This document shows, in pieces, positions 48,204 to 56,397 of a DNA stretch of 64,000 bases. This stretch comes from Pseudomonas fluorescens (GTDB lineage Bacteria > Pseudomonadota > Gammaproteobacteria > Pseudomonadales > Pseudomonadaceae): the NCBI RefSeq assembly GCF_001307155.1, contig NZ_CP012830.1, positions 434,001-498,000 of the forward strand. Reading direction: 5' to 3'. Position numbers and translations under genes: made by a program. Positions within the stretch are counted from its first letter, which is position 1. Every line of letters starts with the position of its first letter. The notes beneath the pieces are model-generated. The model made no database searches and was not told the DNA's origin. It saw nothing but the letters and a program-made list of their open reading frames with translations.

Positions 48204-49172
48204 ATGATGCTGCGAGTTATTGCCTTGAGCCTTACCCTGTTTACTGGCCTGCTTTCCAATGCAGCCCAGGCCTCTGTTGTACTGCAACGGCCAATCAGTC
48301 TGGATACCGGCAGCGGTGAGCTTTTCGGCTCGATGTTGCTGCCAAAGTCCGACAGCCCGGTGCCGGTTGTGCTGATCATTTCCGGCTCGGGCCCAACTGA
48401 TCGTAACGGCAATAACCCGGAAGGCGGCAACAACGACAGCCTCAAGCGCCTGGCCTGGGTGTTGGCCAAACACAACATCGCCAGCGTGCGTTACGACAAG
48501 CGCGGCGTGGCGGCCAGCCTCGCAGCGACCCCGGATGAACGCAATCTGACCCTTGAGGCCTACGTTGCCGATGCCGTGGCCTGGGGCCAGAAACTCAAGT
48601 CCGACCCGCGTATGGGGCCATTGATTCTGCTCGGGCACAGTGAAGGTGCACTGGTGGCCACACTCGCCGCTCCGCAAGTCGATGCCGCCGCAGTGATCTC
48701 CGTGTCCGGTAGCGCCCGTCCGGTAGATCAGGTCTTGCGTCAACAATTGAGCAATCGAATGCCTCCCGATCTGCTGCTGCGCAGCAATGAGCTGCTGGAC
48801 AGCCTCAAGGCCGGACATGTCGATGAACATGTTCCGACGCCGCTGCAGGTGATCTTCCGTCCCAGCGTGCAACCGTACTTGATCAGCCTGTTTCGCCAGG
48901 ACCCGGCAGCGGCTTTCGCCAAGTTGAAAATGCCGGCGCTGATCATCCAGGGCAGCAACGACATGCAGGTCGGTGTCGGTGACGCACAGATGCTCAAAGC
49001 GGCGAAACCGGATGCCCAACTGGCGCTGATCGAAGGCATGAACCACGTGATGCGTATCGTGCCCAATGACATCAAACGGCAATTGGCCTCCTACAAAGAC
49101 CCGCAACTGCCCCTCGCTGTCGAACTCGGCTCGAGCATCCTGAGCTTTATTGACGGACTTCGCGCCAGTTAA
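48204..49172 (+). CDS. Exported alpha/beta hydrolase
   Basis: A 322-residue protein with an N-terminal signal peptide ending near NAAQA (MMLRVIALSLTLFTGLLSNAAQA). The nucleophile elbow is GHSEGA, the aspartate region IIQGSNDMQV and the catalytic His in EGMNHVMRIV. The oxyanion portion GPTDRNGNN is typical of hydrolases of the UCP031982/Dlh-like type. It is probably periplasmic, with unknown substrate. Upstream GTG at 48201 is less likely. It is divergent from aroC, as in P. aeruginosa. Confidence 0.85.
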   Translation: MMLRVIALSLTLFTGLLSNAAQASVVLQRPISLDTGSGELFGSMLLPKSDSPVPVVLIISGSGPTDRNGNNPEGGNNDSLKRLAWVLAKHNIASVRYDKRGVAASLAATPDERNLTLEAYVADAVAWGQKLKSDPRMGPLILLGHSEGALVATLAAPQVDAAAVISVSGSARPVDQVLRQQLSNRMPPDLLLRSNELLDSLKAGHVDEHVPTPLQVIFRPSVQPYLISLFRQDPAAAFAKLKMPALIIQGSNDMQVGVGDAQMLKAAKPDAQLALIEGMNHVMRIVPNDIKRQLASYKDPQLPLAVELGSSILSFIDGLRAS

Positions 49173-49273
49173 GCCGGTATTACCCTCCAGTCCTGGAAAA
49201 AACGGCCGATAAGCCTGTGTGTCGGTAGCCCATTGGCTGCCGCCAAGCAGGGCTTGGACAGGATCTCGCCGTT

Positions 49274-50065
49274 ATGACTGATACCCAGAATTCACCCGAC
49301 ACTGCGCCGCAAACCACCGCCACTGAAGTGGTCGACCTGCCGTGGTCGGACGTCCAGGCCGAGCACCACAAGATGCTTCGCCTGGCGCCGCTGAAAACCG
49401 ATCGAGCGACCGGTGGGCGGCCATTGCGCTTTGTCGAGTTCGGTTATGCCGAGCGCAACAGCAAAGAACGCAGCCTGCTGCGCATGAGCATTTCACTGCC
49501 CGGTCAACGGGTGCGCAAAGAACAGAACCACCTGGACGTCTGGGTCGATCATGAGAACCGTCGCGTGCACTTCGGTCCCGACAGCGGTCTGCAGATTGAA
49601 CCGCTGAACCGTGGCATTGGCCGTTTTCTGGCCGCTCAAGGCATTACGTGGGCGAAGAAAAAGTGGTCGAGCTACACCGTCGACGGTGCAGACCTGAACA
49701 ACAAGGACGCCCTCAACGAAGACACCCGCCTGCGCCGCGACCACTTCCTGCGAGTGCATGGCTTTGACGTGGTCTACGCCGATGCCCAGCATTTGAAGGG
49801 CAGCGTCAAAGAGGTAAAGGTCGGCGATCTGCTCGGCGACTGGAACTCCGAAAAACTGCAATTCGTGGAAATCCTCGAAGCCGCGCAGATGCTGCAGCAA
49901 GCCGAGCAGAATCTGGCGGAGCAGGAAGTCAAACTGCAAAAGCAGGAAGAGAAAGTCAGCCAATACAAACGTGAGGACACCGGACTACGCTTCACCATCA
50001 GCTGTCTGGTGGCGTTTTCGGTGTTCCAGGCGGGACTGCTGATCTGGATTGCTACGCACCGCTAA
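49274..50065 (+). CDS. Coiled-coil, tail-anchored hypothetical protein
   Basis: I do not recognise this 263-residue protein. Residues 1-30 are low in structure; about 50-180 look globular with many charged residues, including RVHFGPDSGLQIEPLNRGIGRF. About 195-235 is a heptad-rich coiled coil (LEAAQMLQQAEQNLAEQEVKLQ). The last 22 residues are hydrophobic (FTISCLVAFSVFQAGLLIWIA), so it is probably anchored in the membrane by its C-terminus. It is conserved at this place near prmB in pseudomonads by my recollection, but unnamed. Confidence 0.65.
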   Translation: MTDTQNSPDTAPQTTATEVVDLPWSDVQAEHHKMLRLAPLKTDRATGGRPLRFVEFGYAERNSKERSLLRMSISLPGQRVRKEQNHLDVWVDHENRRVHFGPDSGLQIEPLNRGIGRFLAAQGITWAKKKWSSYTVDGADLNNKDALNEDTRLRRDHFLRVHGFDVVYADAQHLKGSVKEVKVGDLLGDWNSEKLQFVEILEAAQMLQQAEQNLAEQEVKLQKQEEKVSQYKREDTGLRFTISCLVAFSVFQAGLLIWIATHR

Positions 50066-50074
50066 AAACCCGAG

Positions 50075-50128
50075 TTTGCTGTGGTTCTTGTGGCAAGGGA
50101 GTTTGCTGAGGCTCTTGTGGCGAGGGAG
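50075..50128. repeat. Tandem 27-bp repeat with REP ends
   Basis: Two 27-bp units (50075-50101 and 50102-50128) differ at three positions; each contains TTGTGGC(A/G)AGGGAG. The second is the left end of the adjoining REPIN, so the first is a partial duplication. Confidence 0.75.
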
Positions 50129-50235
50129 CTTGCTCCCGCTCGAGCGCGAAGCGCTCGCAATCCTGTTACCTCATCGTTGAGATAACAAGGTCGGGGGCTG
50201 CTGCGCAGCCCAGCGGGAGCAAGCTCCCTCGCCAC
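50116..50235. repeat. REPIN, family A
   Basis: TGTGGCGAGGGAGCTTGCTC and GAGCAAGCTCCCTCGCCAC are inverted, with GCGCGAAGCGCTCGCAATC and GGGGGCTGCTGCGCAGCCCA inside. It lies at the convergence of the 49274 gene and prmB. Confidence 0.9.
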
Positions 50236-50245
50236 GTTCACCACA

Positions 50246-51154
50246 TTAAACCCTGGCAGCGAACAACGCCTGATGCTGGCGGCATTGCTCGGCGCTGAGC
50301 ATGAACACACCGTGACCGCCGCGCTCGAATTCCAGCCAGGCGAAATCGACTTCCGGGTACAACGCCTCGACGTGCACCTGGCTGTTGCCGACTTCAACGA
50401 TCAGCAAGCCCTTCTCGGTCAGGTGATCCGCCGCTTCGGCGAGCATGCGCCGCACCAGGTTCAAACCATCGTCACCACAGGCCAGACCCAGTTCGGGTTC
50501 GTGCTGGTATTCATCCGGCATGTCGGCAAAATCTTCGGCGTCAACGTAAGGCGGGTTGGACACGATCAAATCGAAACGCTGCCCTGGCAAACCGTCGAAG
50601 CCATCGCCCTGAACGGTGTACACGCGCTCATCGACGCCATGGCGCTCGATGTTCTGATTGGCCACTTCCAGCGCTTCGAAGGACAGGTCCGCCAACACCA
50701 CTTCAGCGTTCTGGAACTCGTAGGCGCAGGCAATGCCGATGCAACCGGAACCGGTGCACAGGTCAAGAATCCGTGCAGGTTCGCTGCCCAGCCACGGCTC
50801 AAAACGTTTTTCGATCAGCTCGCCAATCGGTGAGCGCGGAATCAATACACGCTCGTCAACGATGAACGACATCCCGCAGAACCAGGCCTCGCCCAACAGG
50901 TAAGCCGTCGGGATGCGCTCCTCGATTCGACGCTTGAGCAAGCGCTGCAGGTTGACCAGTTCGTCGTCTTCAAGACGGCAGTCCAGATAGCTATCGGCGA
51001 TTTCCCACGGCAGGTGCAACGCCCCCAACACCAGTTGACGGGCTTCGTCCCAGGCGTTGTCGGTCCCATGGCCGAAAAACAGATCCTCCCCATGAAAACG
51101 GCTGACAGCCCAACGAATGTGGTCGCGCAAGGTGCGCAGGCGGGAAGTGATCAC
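50246..51154 (-). CDS. prmB: Ribosomal protein L3 N5-glutamine methyltransferase
   Basis: PrmB methylates a glutamine of L3 during 50S assembly. The 302-residue product has the SAM motif [16 protein letters not shown] and the catalytic NPPY in [12 protein letters not shown], which is typical of N5-glutamine methyltransferases. The N-terminal helical part begins [13 protein letters not shown], with a GTG at 51154 preceded by GGAG at 9 nt. The C-terminus [10 protein letters not shown] follows. PrmB rather than PrmC is favoured by the aroC and smr neighbours, as in E. coli. Confidence 0.94.
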   Translation of the reverse strand: MITSRLRTLRDHIRWAVSRFHGEDLFFGHGTDNAWDEARQLVLGALHLPWEIADSYLDCRLEDDELVNLQRLLKRRIEERIPTAYLLGEAWFCGMSFIVDERVLIPRSPIGELIEKRFEPWLGSEPARILDLCTGSGCIGIACAYEFQNAEVVLADLSFEALEVANQNIERHGVDERVYTVQGDGFDGLPGQRFDLIVSNPPYVDAEDFADMPDEYQHEPELGLACGDDGLNLVRRMLAEAADHLTEKGLLIVEVGNSQVHVEALYPEVDFAWLEFERGGHGVFMLSAEQCRQHQALFAARV

Positions 51155-51392
51155 GGGGGCAAACTCCTGAAAAAACGACTGGCGATTCTAACAGCCTAAA
51201 CCCGCCCCGACGACGCAAGAAAATCACCTGACGGATGTAGGATTGATCCTGATTTTCAGCTTTTGATTGAACATCTGCTCAGCTCTTGACAGGCTGCAGG
51301 CCAGCAACGACGGTGCCTACGATGGTAGCGATTCACAGAAGCGCTCAGCCAGAGGACAATGTCGCAAAAGCCCCACTCGAAGGAGCCCCAGA

Positions 51393-51983
51393 ATGTCCGT
51401 TCCAAAAACGATGTTTCAACTCAGCGGTCGTGGTTACGCGCCGGCCAATCTGGCCCATGCGACGCTGGTGATCATCGATGCCCAGAAAGAATACTTGAGC
51501 GGCCCCCTGGCCCTTTCCGGCATGGACGCCGCCGTCGACAATATCAAGCAACTGCTCGCGGCTGCCCGCAAGGCGGGTCGGCCGATCGTCCATGTACGCC
51601 ACCTCGGCACCGTCGGTGGCCTGTTCGACCCACAAGGCGAACGCGGTGCATTCATCCCGGGCCTTGAGCCACTGGCTGACGAAACTGTCATCGGTAAATT
51701 GCTGCCCAGTGCGTTCCACGGCACCCCGTTGGAAAAACGCCTGCAAGACCTCGGCTCGCTGGACCTGATCGTCTGCGGTTTCATGAGTCACTCCAGCGTC
51801 AGTACCACCGTGCGCGCCGCCAAGAACCTGGGCTTTCGCTGCACCCTGGTCGAAGACGCCTGTGCCACCCGGGACCTGCCTTTCAAAGGTGGCGTCCTCA
51901 GCGCCGAACATGTCCAGCAGACTGAAATGGCGATCATGGCCGACAACTTCGCGACCCTCGCCCAGACTCAGGAACTGATCTGA
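51393..51983 (+). CDS. Isochorismatase-like hydrolase lacking the catalytic Cys
   Basis: A 196-residue protein of the isochorismatase fold, starting MSVPKTMFQLSGRGY at 51393 with GGAG 7 nt upstream. The conserved Asp is Asp29 (VIIDAQKEYL) and the Lys is Lys102 (VIGKLLPSAFHG). At the place where cysteine hydrolases have the nucleophile (usual pattern GFMTHMCV) it reads GFMSHSSV, with Ser135 in place of Cys. Isochorismatases such as EntB also lack this cysteine, so it may be an isochorismatase, a serine variant or a non-catalytic protein. The family nicotinamidase label would not fit. Confidence 0.82.
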   Translation: MSVPKTMFQLSGRGYAPANLAHATLVIIDAQKEYLSGPLALSGMDAAVDNIKQLLAAARKAGRPIVHVRHLGTVGGLFDPQGERGAFIPGLEPLADETVIGKLLPSAFHGTPLEKRLQDLGSLDLIVCGFMSHSSVSTTVRAAKNLGFRCTLVEDACATRDLPFKGGVLSAEHVQQTEMAIMADNFATLAQTQELI

Positions 51984-52115
51984 TCAAGCGCTTGATGAGC
52001 GGCCAACGCAGCCGCTCATCCGCAAAAACCGCTCATTCCCCGCAATTGCCTTAGCCTCAGGAACCACCCGGTCAACTCCCGGTCGAAGGGCCGATACCCA
52101 TTGAGGAAGGTCGGA

Positions 52116-52436
52116 ATGAAGAAATCCGATGGTTTTGACGCTCGCCGCTTGCGGCCCAAAGGCCCGCGCAACTGGCGTTATCGCTTTGGTGCGGCATTTT
52201 CCGCGCTGCTGGCAACCCTCGGCGTGTTGCTGGCGCTGGCCGGTGCCGCCAGCCTGTTGGGCCACCCGCCGGCTCTTGGCGAGTTGAACACCAGCCGGGC
52301 CGGCGCCGCGGTGGTCCTGGCGCTTGGCCTGTTGCTGCTGTATGTCGGTGTCGCGTTGTGGCGTCGCTGCCGTCGCCGGATGCGCCAACCGCGTGAGCTG
52401 AACCTGGCTCCGCATTTGATGAAAAAACATGACTGA
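52116..52436 (+). CDS. Small two-helix membrane protein
   Basis: A 106-residue protein starting MKKSDGFDARRLRPKG at 52116, with GAGGAAGG 5 nt upstream. Two hydrophobic stretches (about 24-45 and 60-82) are separated by LGHPPALGELNTSRAG, and both ends are rich in Arg/Lys. The last part RRCRRRMRQPRELN is basic. I do not recognise the family; it lies at the same place (between isochorismatase and smr) in P. aeruginosa. Function unknown. Confidence 0.75.
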   Translation: MKKSDGFDARRLRPKGPRNWRYRFGAAFSALLATLGVLLALAGAASLLGHPPALGELNTSRAGAAVVLALGLLLLYVGVALWRRCRRRMRQPRELNLAPHLMKKHD

Positions 52437-52511
52437 GTGGCGCGCGTTGCGTTTTGACGCGCCCGATTCACCTCGACTTGGGTAAACTGGCCGCCCTTCG
52501 CGGAGGCTGAC

Positions 52512-53069
52512 ATGCAAGACGACGATTTTTCCCTGTTCAAAAGCGCGATCCAAGGCGTCAAGCCGATCAAGCACGATCGCGCCGAAACCGGCAAACCCAA
52601 GGCTGACCGCGCGCACATCGCCAAGCTGCGCCAGGCCGCCACCGTGCGCACCGATGCCACCACTGTTGACGGTCTGTCCGATCAGTTCGTGATCGATGTC
52701 GGTCCGGAAGACGAGTTGATGTGGGCGCGTGACGGTGTGCAGGAAAGCCAGATGCGCAAGTTGAAGGTCGGGCAGATCCCGTTCGAAGGCAGCCTCGACC
52801 TGCACGGCATGACCGTCGAAAAAGCCCGCGAGACGCTGTGGGCTTTTCTCGCCGAAGCAACAAAATTCGAAATCCGCTGCGTGCGCGTGACCCATGGCAA
52901 GGCTGTACGCCTGGACGGCAAGCGGCCGATGATCAAAAGTCACGTCAACACGTGGCTGCGCCAGCATCCGCAGGTGCTTGGCTTCACCTCGTGCCAGCCA
53001 AAACATGGCGGCGCCGGAGCAGTTTACGTGATGCTGAAACGGACCATGATGGAAGGTCGTGACGAGTAA
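52512..53069 (+). CDS. Smr-domain protein
   Basis: A 185-residue protein with an N-terminal unstructured part and a C-terminal Smr domain (about 95-180): LDLHGMTVEKARETLWAFL and THGKAVRLDG followed by the final QPKHGGAGAVYVMLKR. Smr domains nick nucleic acids; SmrB in E. coli, also next to prmB, cuts mRNA at collided ribosomes. The sequence is close to the SmrA/YdaL branch (GGAGAVYV). GGAGG is 5 nt upstream of the ATG. Confidence 0.88.
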   Translation: MQDDDFSLFKSAIQGVKPIKHDRAETGKPKADRAHIAKLRQAATVRTDATTVDGLSDQFVIDVGPEDELMWARDGVQESQMRKLKVGQIPFEGSLDLHGMTVEKARETLWAFLAEATKFEIRCVRVTHGKAVRLDGKRPMIKSHVNTWLRQHPQVLGFTSCQPKHGGAGAVYVMLKRTMMEGRDE

Positions 53070-53146
53070 AGCTGATGCGCTACGCTTGCAGCGCCGTGTC
53101 CGCCACCGTACCCTTGTCCTTTGCGTAAAATCCCACAGGTAGTTTC

Positions 53147-53692
53147 ATGTCCCTGGAACAGAATTACACGGCGATCCTCGGCCAGCTTGGCGAAGACGCC
53201 ACCCGCGAAGGTCTGCTCGACACGCCGAAGCGTGCCGCCAAAGCCATGCAGTACCTTTGCCGCGGTTATGAGCAGACGCTCGAAGAAGTCACCAACGGTG
53301 CCTTGTTCAGCTCCGACAACAGCGAAATGGTGCTGGTCAAGAACATCGAGCTCTACTCGTTGTGCGAACACCACTTGCTGCCATTCATCGGCAAGGCCCA
53401 CGTGGCCTATATCCCGAGTGGCAAGGTGCTGGGCCTGTCGAAAGTCGCGCGGATCGTCGATATGTACGCCCGCCGCCTGCAGATCCAGGAAAACCTCAGC
53501 CGGCAGATCGCCGAGGCGGTCCAGCAAGTGACTGGCGCCCTGGGCGTGGCGGTGGTGATCGAAGCCCAGCACATGTGCATGATGATGCGTGGTGTAGAGA
53601 AACAGAACTCGTCGATGATCACCTCGGTGATGCTTGGTGAGTTCCGCGAAAACGCGGCGACCCGCAGCGAGTTTCTCAGCCTGATCAAGTAA
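53147..53692 (+). CDS. folE: GTP cyclohydrolase I
   Basis: Converts GTP to dihydroneopterin triphosphate, first step of folate and tetrahydrobiopterin synthesis. The 181-residue product has the zinc ligands CEHH and HMCM (Cys in CEHHLLP and C in QHMCMMMRG) and the family signature [12 protein letters not shown] and [16 protein letters not shown]. It is a type I enzyme. Pseudomonads often carry several copies; the P. aeruginosa gene next to smr is one of them. A terminator follows. Confidence 0.95.
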   Translation: MSLEQNYTAILGQLGEDATREGLLDTPKRAAKAMQYLCRGYEQTLEEVTNGALFSSDNSEMVLVKNIELYSLCEHHLLPFIGKAHVAYIPSGKVLGLSKVARIVDMYARRLQIQENLSRQIAEAVQQVTGALGVAVVIEAQHMCMMMRGVEKQNSSMITSVMLGEFRENAATRSEFLSLIK

Positions 53693-53706
53693 TCCGCTGT
53701 ACGAAG

Positions 53707-53733
53707 AAAACCGGCATTCATCGCCGGTTTTTT
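53707..53733 (+). terminator. Terminator of folE
   Basis: AAAACCGGC-N7-GCCGGTTTTTTTT lies 14 bp past the folE stop codon; a strong intrinsic terminator. Confidence 0.9.
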
Positions 53734-53795
53734 TTCGCCTGTGAAAAATCAGGTAAGCTGCGCGCCTTTCTTCATTCGCCCGTGAGGCTTATACC

Positions 53796-54167
53796 GTGTT
53801 AGTAAAAGCGCTTCGTATCGGCCTCGGCCAGCTGATCATTTTCATCGACTTCCTCACCCGCCCGAGCAAAAAGAAGCGCCCTGCCGTTGCTCAGGCCCAG
53901 GTCGAAAACGCAGCGAAAGGCCTGACGCTGTATCAGTTCCACGCCTGCCCGTTCTGTGTGAAAACCCGCCGCACCCTGCGCCGCCTGAATGTGCCGGTGG
54001 CTTTGCGTGATGCGAAGAACAACGAACAGGATCGCCAAACCCTGCTTGAGCAAGGCGGCAAGATCAAGGTGCCGTGCCTGCGTATCGAAGAGAATGGCCA
54101 GACTACCTGGATGTATGAATCCAAGGTGATCATTGATTATCTGGACAAGCGCTTCGCGACAGCCTGA
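53796..54167 (+). CDS. Glutaredoxin-like protein with N-terminal extension
   Basis: A 123-residue protein starting at GTG 53796 (MLVKALRIGLGQLIIFIDFL), with GAGG 8 nt upstream. The first 25 residues are hydrophobic/basic, possibly a membrane anchor. A glutaredoxin/GST N-terminal fold follows: LYQFHACPFCVKTRRTLRRL (CPFC site), KVPCLRIEENGQ and the end YESKVIIDYLDKRF. It may be a dithiol glutaredoxin-like reductase tied to the membrane. A pair of REP sequences follows. Confidence 0.85.
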   Translation: MLVKALRIGLGQLIIFIDFLTRPSKKKRPAVAQAQVENAAKGLTLYQFHACPFCVKTRRTLRRLNVPVALRDAKNNEQDRQTLLEQGGKIKVPCLRIEENGQTTWMYESKVIIDYLDKRFATA

Positions 54168-54194
54168 TGGTTTTGTGGTGTTTTTGAGGGCGCT

Positions 54195-54286
54195 ATCGCG
54201 GGCAAGCCTTGCTCCTACAAAGGCAGCGGTGATCACAACATTTGCGGACGCCCCTCATCCGTAGGAGCAAGGCTTGCCCGCGATGA
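54195..54286. repeat. REPIN, family B
   Basis: ATCGCGGGCAAGCCTTGCTC and GAGCAAGGCTTGCCCGCGAT are inverted with about 52 bp between, between the glutaredoxin and aminotransferase genes. Confidence 0.92.
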
Positions 54287-54316
54287 GGCCCGCACAGATA
54301 CCGTAAAACTCAGAAA

Positions 54317-54345
54317 AAATAAACCGGCTCATTCGCCGGTTTATT
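54317..54345 (-). terminator. Terminator, convergent genes
   Basis: AATAAACCGGC and GCCGGTTTATT form a stem with a 6-base loop, followed by TGGTTTTTAA. It lies 17 bp past the aminotransferase stop and could serve both directions. Confidence 0.85.
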
Positions 54346-54361
54346 GGTTTTTAACCTTCCC

Positions 54362-55528
54362 TCACGCAGCCTGAGCAGCCTGTGCCTGACGCACTACTCC
54401 AGCCAATCGTTTAAGCCCTTCGTCCAGCCGCGCCGGATCGATGTGGCTAAAGTTCAGCCGCAGATGCCCCGGATTGTTGTCCGGCTCAGAGAAGAACGGC
54501 TCCCCCGGCATAAAGGCCACGTCCTGCGCCAACGCCTCGTTCAGCAAGGTCCGGGTGTCCAATGGCTGCTTCAGGGTCAACCAGAAAAACAGCCCGCCTT
54601 GCGGTACATTCCACTCGGCCAGATCGCAGAAATGGGTTTCCAGTGCCAACTGGAAGGCGTCACGCCGAACCCGGTAGAAGTCCCGCAGCTCACTCAGGTG
54701 ATCGCGAAACTTCTCGCTGCCAATCCATTGCAACGCCTGCCATTGGCCAACACGGTTGGTGTGCAAGTCAGCCGATTGCTTGAGTCGCAGCAGGTGCGGG
54801 AACAGGTCCGGGCTGGCGATCAAATAGCCGACGCGCAAGCCTGGCAGCAAGGTCTTGGACACGGTGCCGGTGTAGATCCAGCTGGCCTTCTTCAAGCGAC
54901 TGACGATGGGCGTCGCGCTGCCGCCATCAAAGGTCAGTTCACGGTAGGGTTCGTCTTCGATCAGGGTCACGCCAAACTCATCGAGCAACGCTGCCACTGC
55001 ATCGCGCTTGGCTTCGCTGTAGCGCACTGCCGAGGGGTTCTGGAACGTCGGGATCAGGTAGATGAACGCCGGGTGATGTTTTTCCAGGCGCGCGCGCAGC
55101 TCATTCAGGTTCGGGCCGTCAGCCTCCAGCGGCACGGTCAGACAGTCAGCGCCGAACAGCTGGAAGATTTGCAGCGCCGCCAGATAGGTCGGCGCTTCGA
55201 GCATGATCTCGGTGCCTTTGTCGATGTACAGCTTGGCCGCCAGATCCAGGGTTTGCTGGGAGCCGCTGACCACCAACACCTGACTCGCCTCACACGGTAC
55301 GCCCAAGGCCCGGGCCTCAGCCGCCAGCGCTTCGCGTAATGCCGGTTCGCCTTCGCTCATGCCGTATTGGCCCATCGCCAATGGCATGTCAGCCCACTCG
55401 ACCTTCGGCAGCATGGCTTCGGCAGGCAGGCCACCGGCAAACGACATCACTTCCGGGCGCTGAGCCGCGGCAAGGATTTCACGAATCAAAGAACTTTTAA
55501 GGCGCGAGACACGTTCGGAAAAAGCCAT
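54362..55528 (-). CDS. PLP-dependent aminotransferase (MocR/KAT-type family)
   Basis: A fold-type I aminotransferase of 388 residues starting at ATG 55528 (MAFSERVSRLKSSLIRE); a GTG 9 bp earlier is an alternative. Motifs include GGLPAEAMLP, VVSGSQQTLDL, EAPTYLAALQIF, PTFQNPSAVR, EDEPYRELTF and the PLP Lys in TVSKTLLPGLRVGY. It is related to 2-aminoadipate/kynurenine and valine-pyruvate aminotransferases; the substrate cannot be named. It is divergent from a MarR regulator and shares two GTCAA-N5-TTGAC sites with it. Confidence 0.88.
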   Translation of the reverse strand: MAFSERVSRLKSSLIREILAAAQRPEVMSFAGGLPAEAMLPKVEWADMPLAMGQYGMSEGEPALREALAAEARALGVPCEASQVLVVSGSQQTLDLAAKLYIDKGTEIMLEAPTYLAALQIFQLFGADCLTVPLEADGPNLNELRARLEKHHPAFIYLIPTFQNPSAVRYSEAKRDAVAALLDEFGVTLIEDEPYRELTFDGGSATPIVSRLKKASWIYTGTVSKTLLPGLRVGYLIASPDLFPHLLRLKQSADLHTNRVGQWQALQWIGSEKFRDHLSELRDFYRVRRDAFQLALETHFCDLAEWNVPQGGLFFWLTLKQPLDTRTLLNEALAQDVAFMPGEPFFSEPDNNPGHLRLNFSHIDPARLDEGLKRLAGVVRQAQAAQAA

Positions 55529-55562
55529 GGGGGTCACCGGTAGCGAAAGCCAAGGAAATTAA

Positions 55563-55619
55563 GTCAAACTACTTGACCGAAATTACGACAGTGCGAGCAG
55601 ATACGTCAATATGCTTGAC
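55563..55619. promoter_or_regulatory. Twin GTCAA-N5-TTGAC operators in a divergent promoter
   Basis: Two inverted repeats, 55563-55577 and 55605-55619, have identical half sites GTCAA/TTGAC with 5-bp spacers, 42 bp apart centre to centre (four helical turns). On the minus strand TTGACG (55609-55604), an 18-bp spacer and TAATTT (55585-55580) form a candidate promoter for the aminotransferase gene. The right-hand site includes the ATG of the MarR gene. The MarR protein is the obvious candidate to bind; that is inferred. Confidence 0.7.
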
Positions 55620-56054
55620 CTTAAAAACCAAAGCACCCAGCAAGCCGCCATGGAAGCGTTCTTCTTCGGCTACCAGGCCTTCACTGCCAAAGCCGACGAA
55701 ATGCTCGAGCGGCGCGGTTTGAGCCGCGTGCATCAGCGCATCGTGTTTTTCATCGCCCGCTACCCGGCCCTGAGCGTCAAGGAACTGCTCGCGCTACTCG
55801 GTGTGAGCAAGCAGGCGCTGAACATTCCGCTGCGTCAGTTGGTGGAAATGCACTTGGTGGACAGCGTGGCGTCAGCGACCGACAAGCGTAAACGCCTGCT
55901 GGAACTGACCGTCGACGGCGCGCGGTTCGAGGAGTCGCTGCGACGTGAGCAAGTGAAATTGCTTGAGCGAGTGTTTGCCGAGGCTGGCGAGGCGGCGGTA
56001 GATGGCTGGTTAGCGGTGAACAAAGCGCTGGGCGAAAACCAGCAGAAAATCTAG
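55611..56054 (+). CDS. MarR family transcriptional regulator
   Basis: A 147-residue MarR-type winged-helix protein. The DNA-binding part reads YPALSVKELLALLGVSKQALNIPLRQLVEMHLV then KRKRLLELTVDGA (wing and following strand). The start at ATG 55611 (MLDLKNQSTQQ) has no clear Shine-Dalgarno; an internal ATG at 55650 is possible. It is divergent from an aminotransferase and probably regulates that gene and itself through the twin operators. The inducer is unknown. Confidence 0.9.
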   Translation: MLDLKNQSTQQAAMEAFFFGYQAFTAKADEMLERRGLSRVHQRIVFFIARYPALSVKELLALLGVSKQALNIPLRQLVEMHLVDSVASATDKRKRLLELTVDGARFEESLRREQVKLLERVFAEAGEAAVDGWLAVNKALGENQQKI

Positions 56055-56094
56055 CGCGGCTACGCTTCGGAATTTGAGTTGCGGACACGTCAGT

Positions 56095-56186
56095 CATCGC
56101 GGGCAAGCCTTGCTCCTACGGATCTTGAGTCGTGTTCGATATTTTCAAACGACATCGATCCGTAGGAGCAAGGCTTGCCCGCGATG
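56095..56186. repeat. REPIN, family B
   Basis: CATCGCGGGCAAGCCTTGCT and AGCAAGGCTTGCCCGCGATG are inverted, separated by CTACGGATCTTGAGTCGTGT and following sequence, upstream of the NCS2 permease. Confidence 0.93.
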
Positions 56187-56249
56187 GCGTCCTTCCTGGC
56201 GATATATCCCTATTGCCAATCTTTTCGTCTACAGAATCAAAAACATTAT

Positions 56250-56277
56250 TTGCTTTATTTGTATACAAAAGCATAAT
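56250..56277 (+). promoter_or_regulatory. Candidate promoter with operator for NCS2 permease
   Basis: TTGCTT (-35, 56250-56255) and CATAAT (-10, 56272-56277) lie 16 bp apart. Between them is the perfect palindrome TTTGTATACAAA (56258-56269). A repressor bound there would block RNA polymerase. The same palindrome (TTGTATACAA) occurs before puuE. Confidence 0.6.
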
Positions 56278-56397
56278 CCGTTTCGTGCGAGTTCCTGACC
56301 AAGCGGTCAACAAATTCGCAAGTACCTCAAAGAGCCGCTGCCCACCTCATGTGTCCGGCTCTGGAAATAACAATAAAACTCTTGAGGAGTACTCGCT

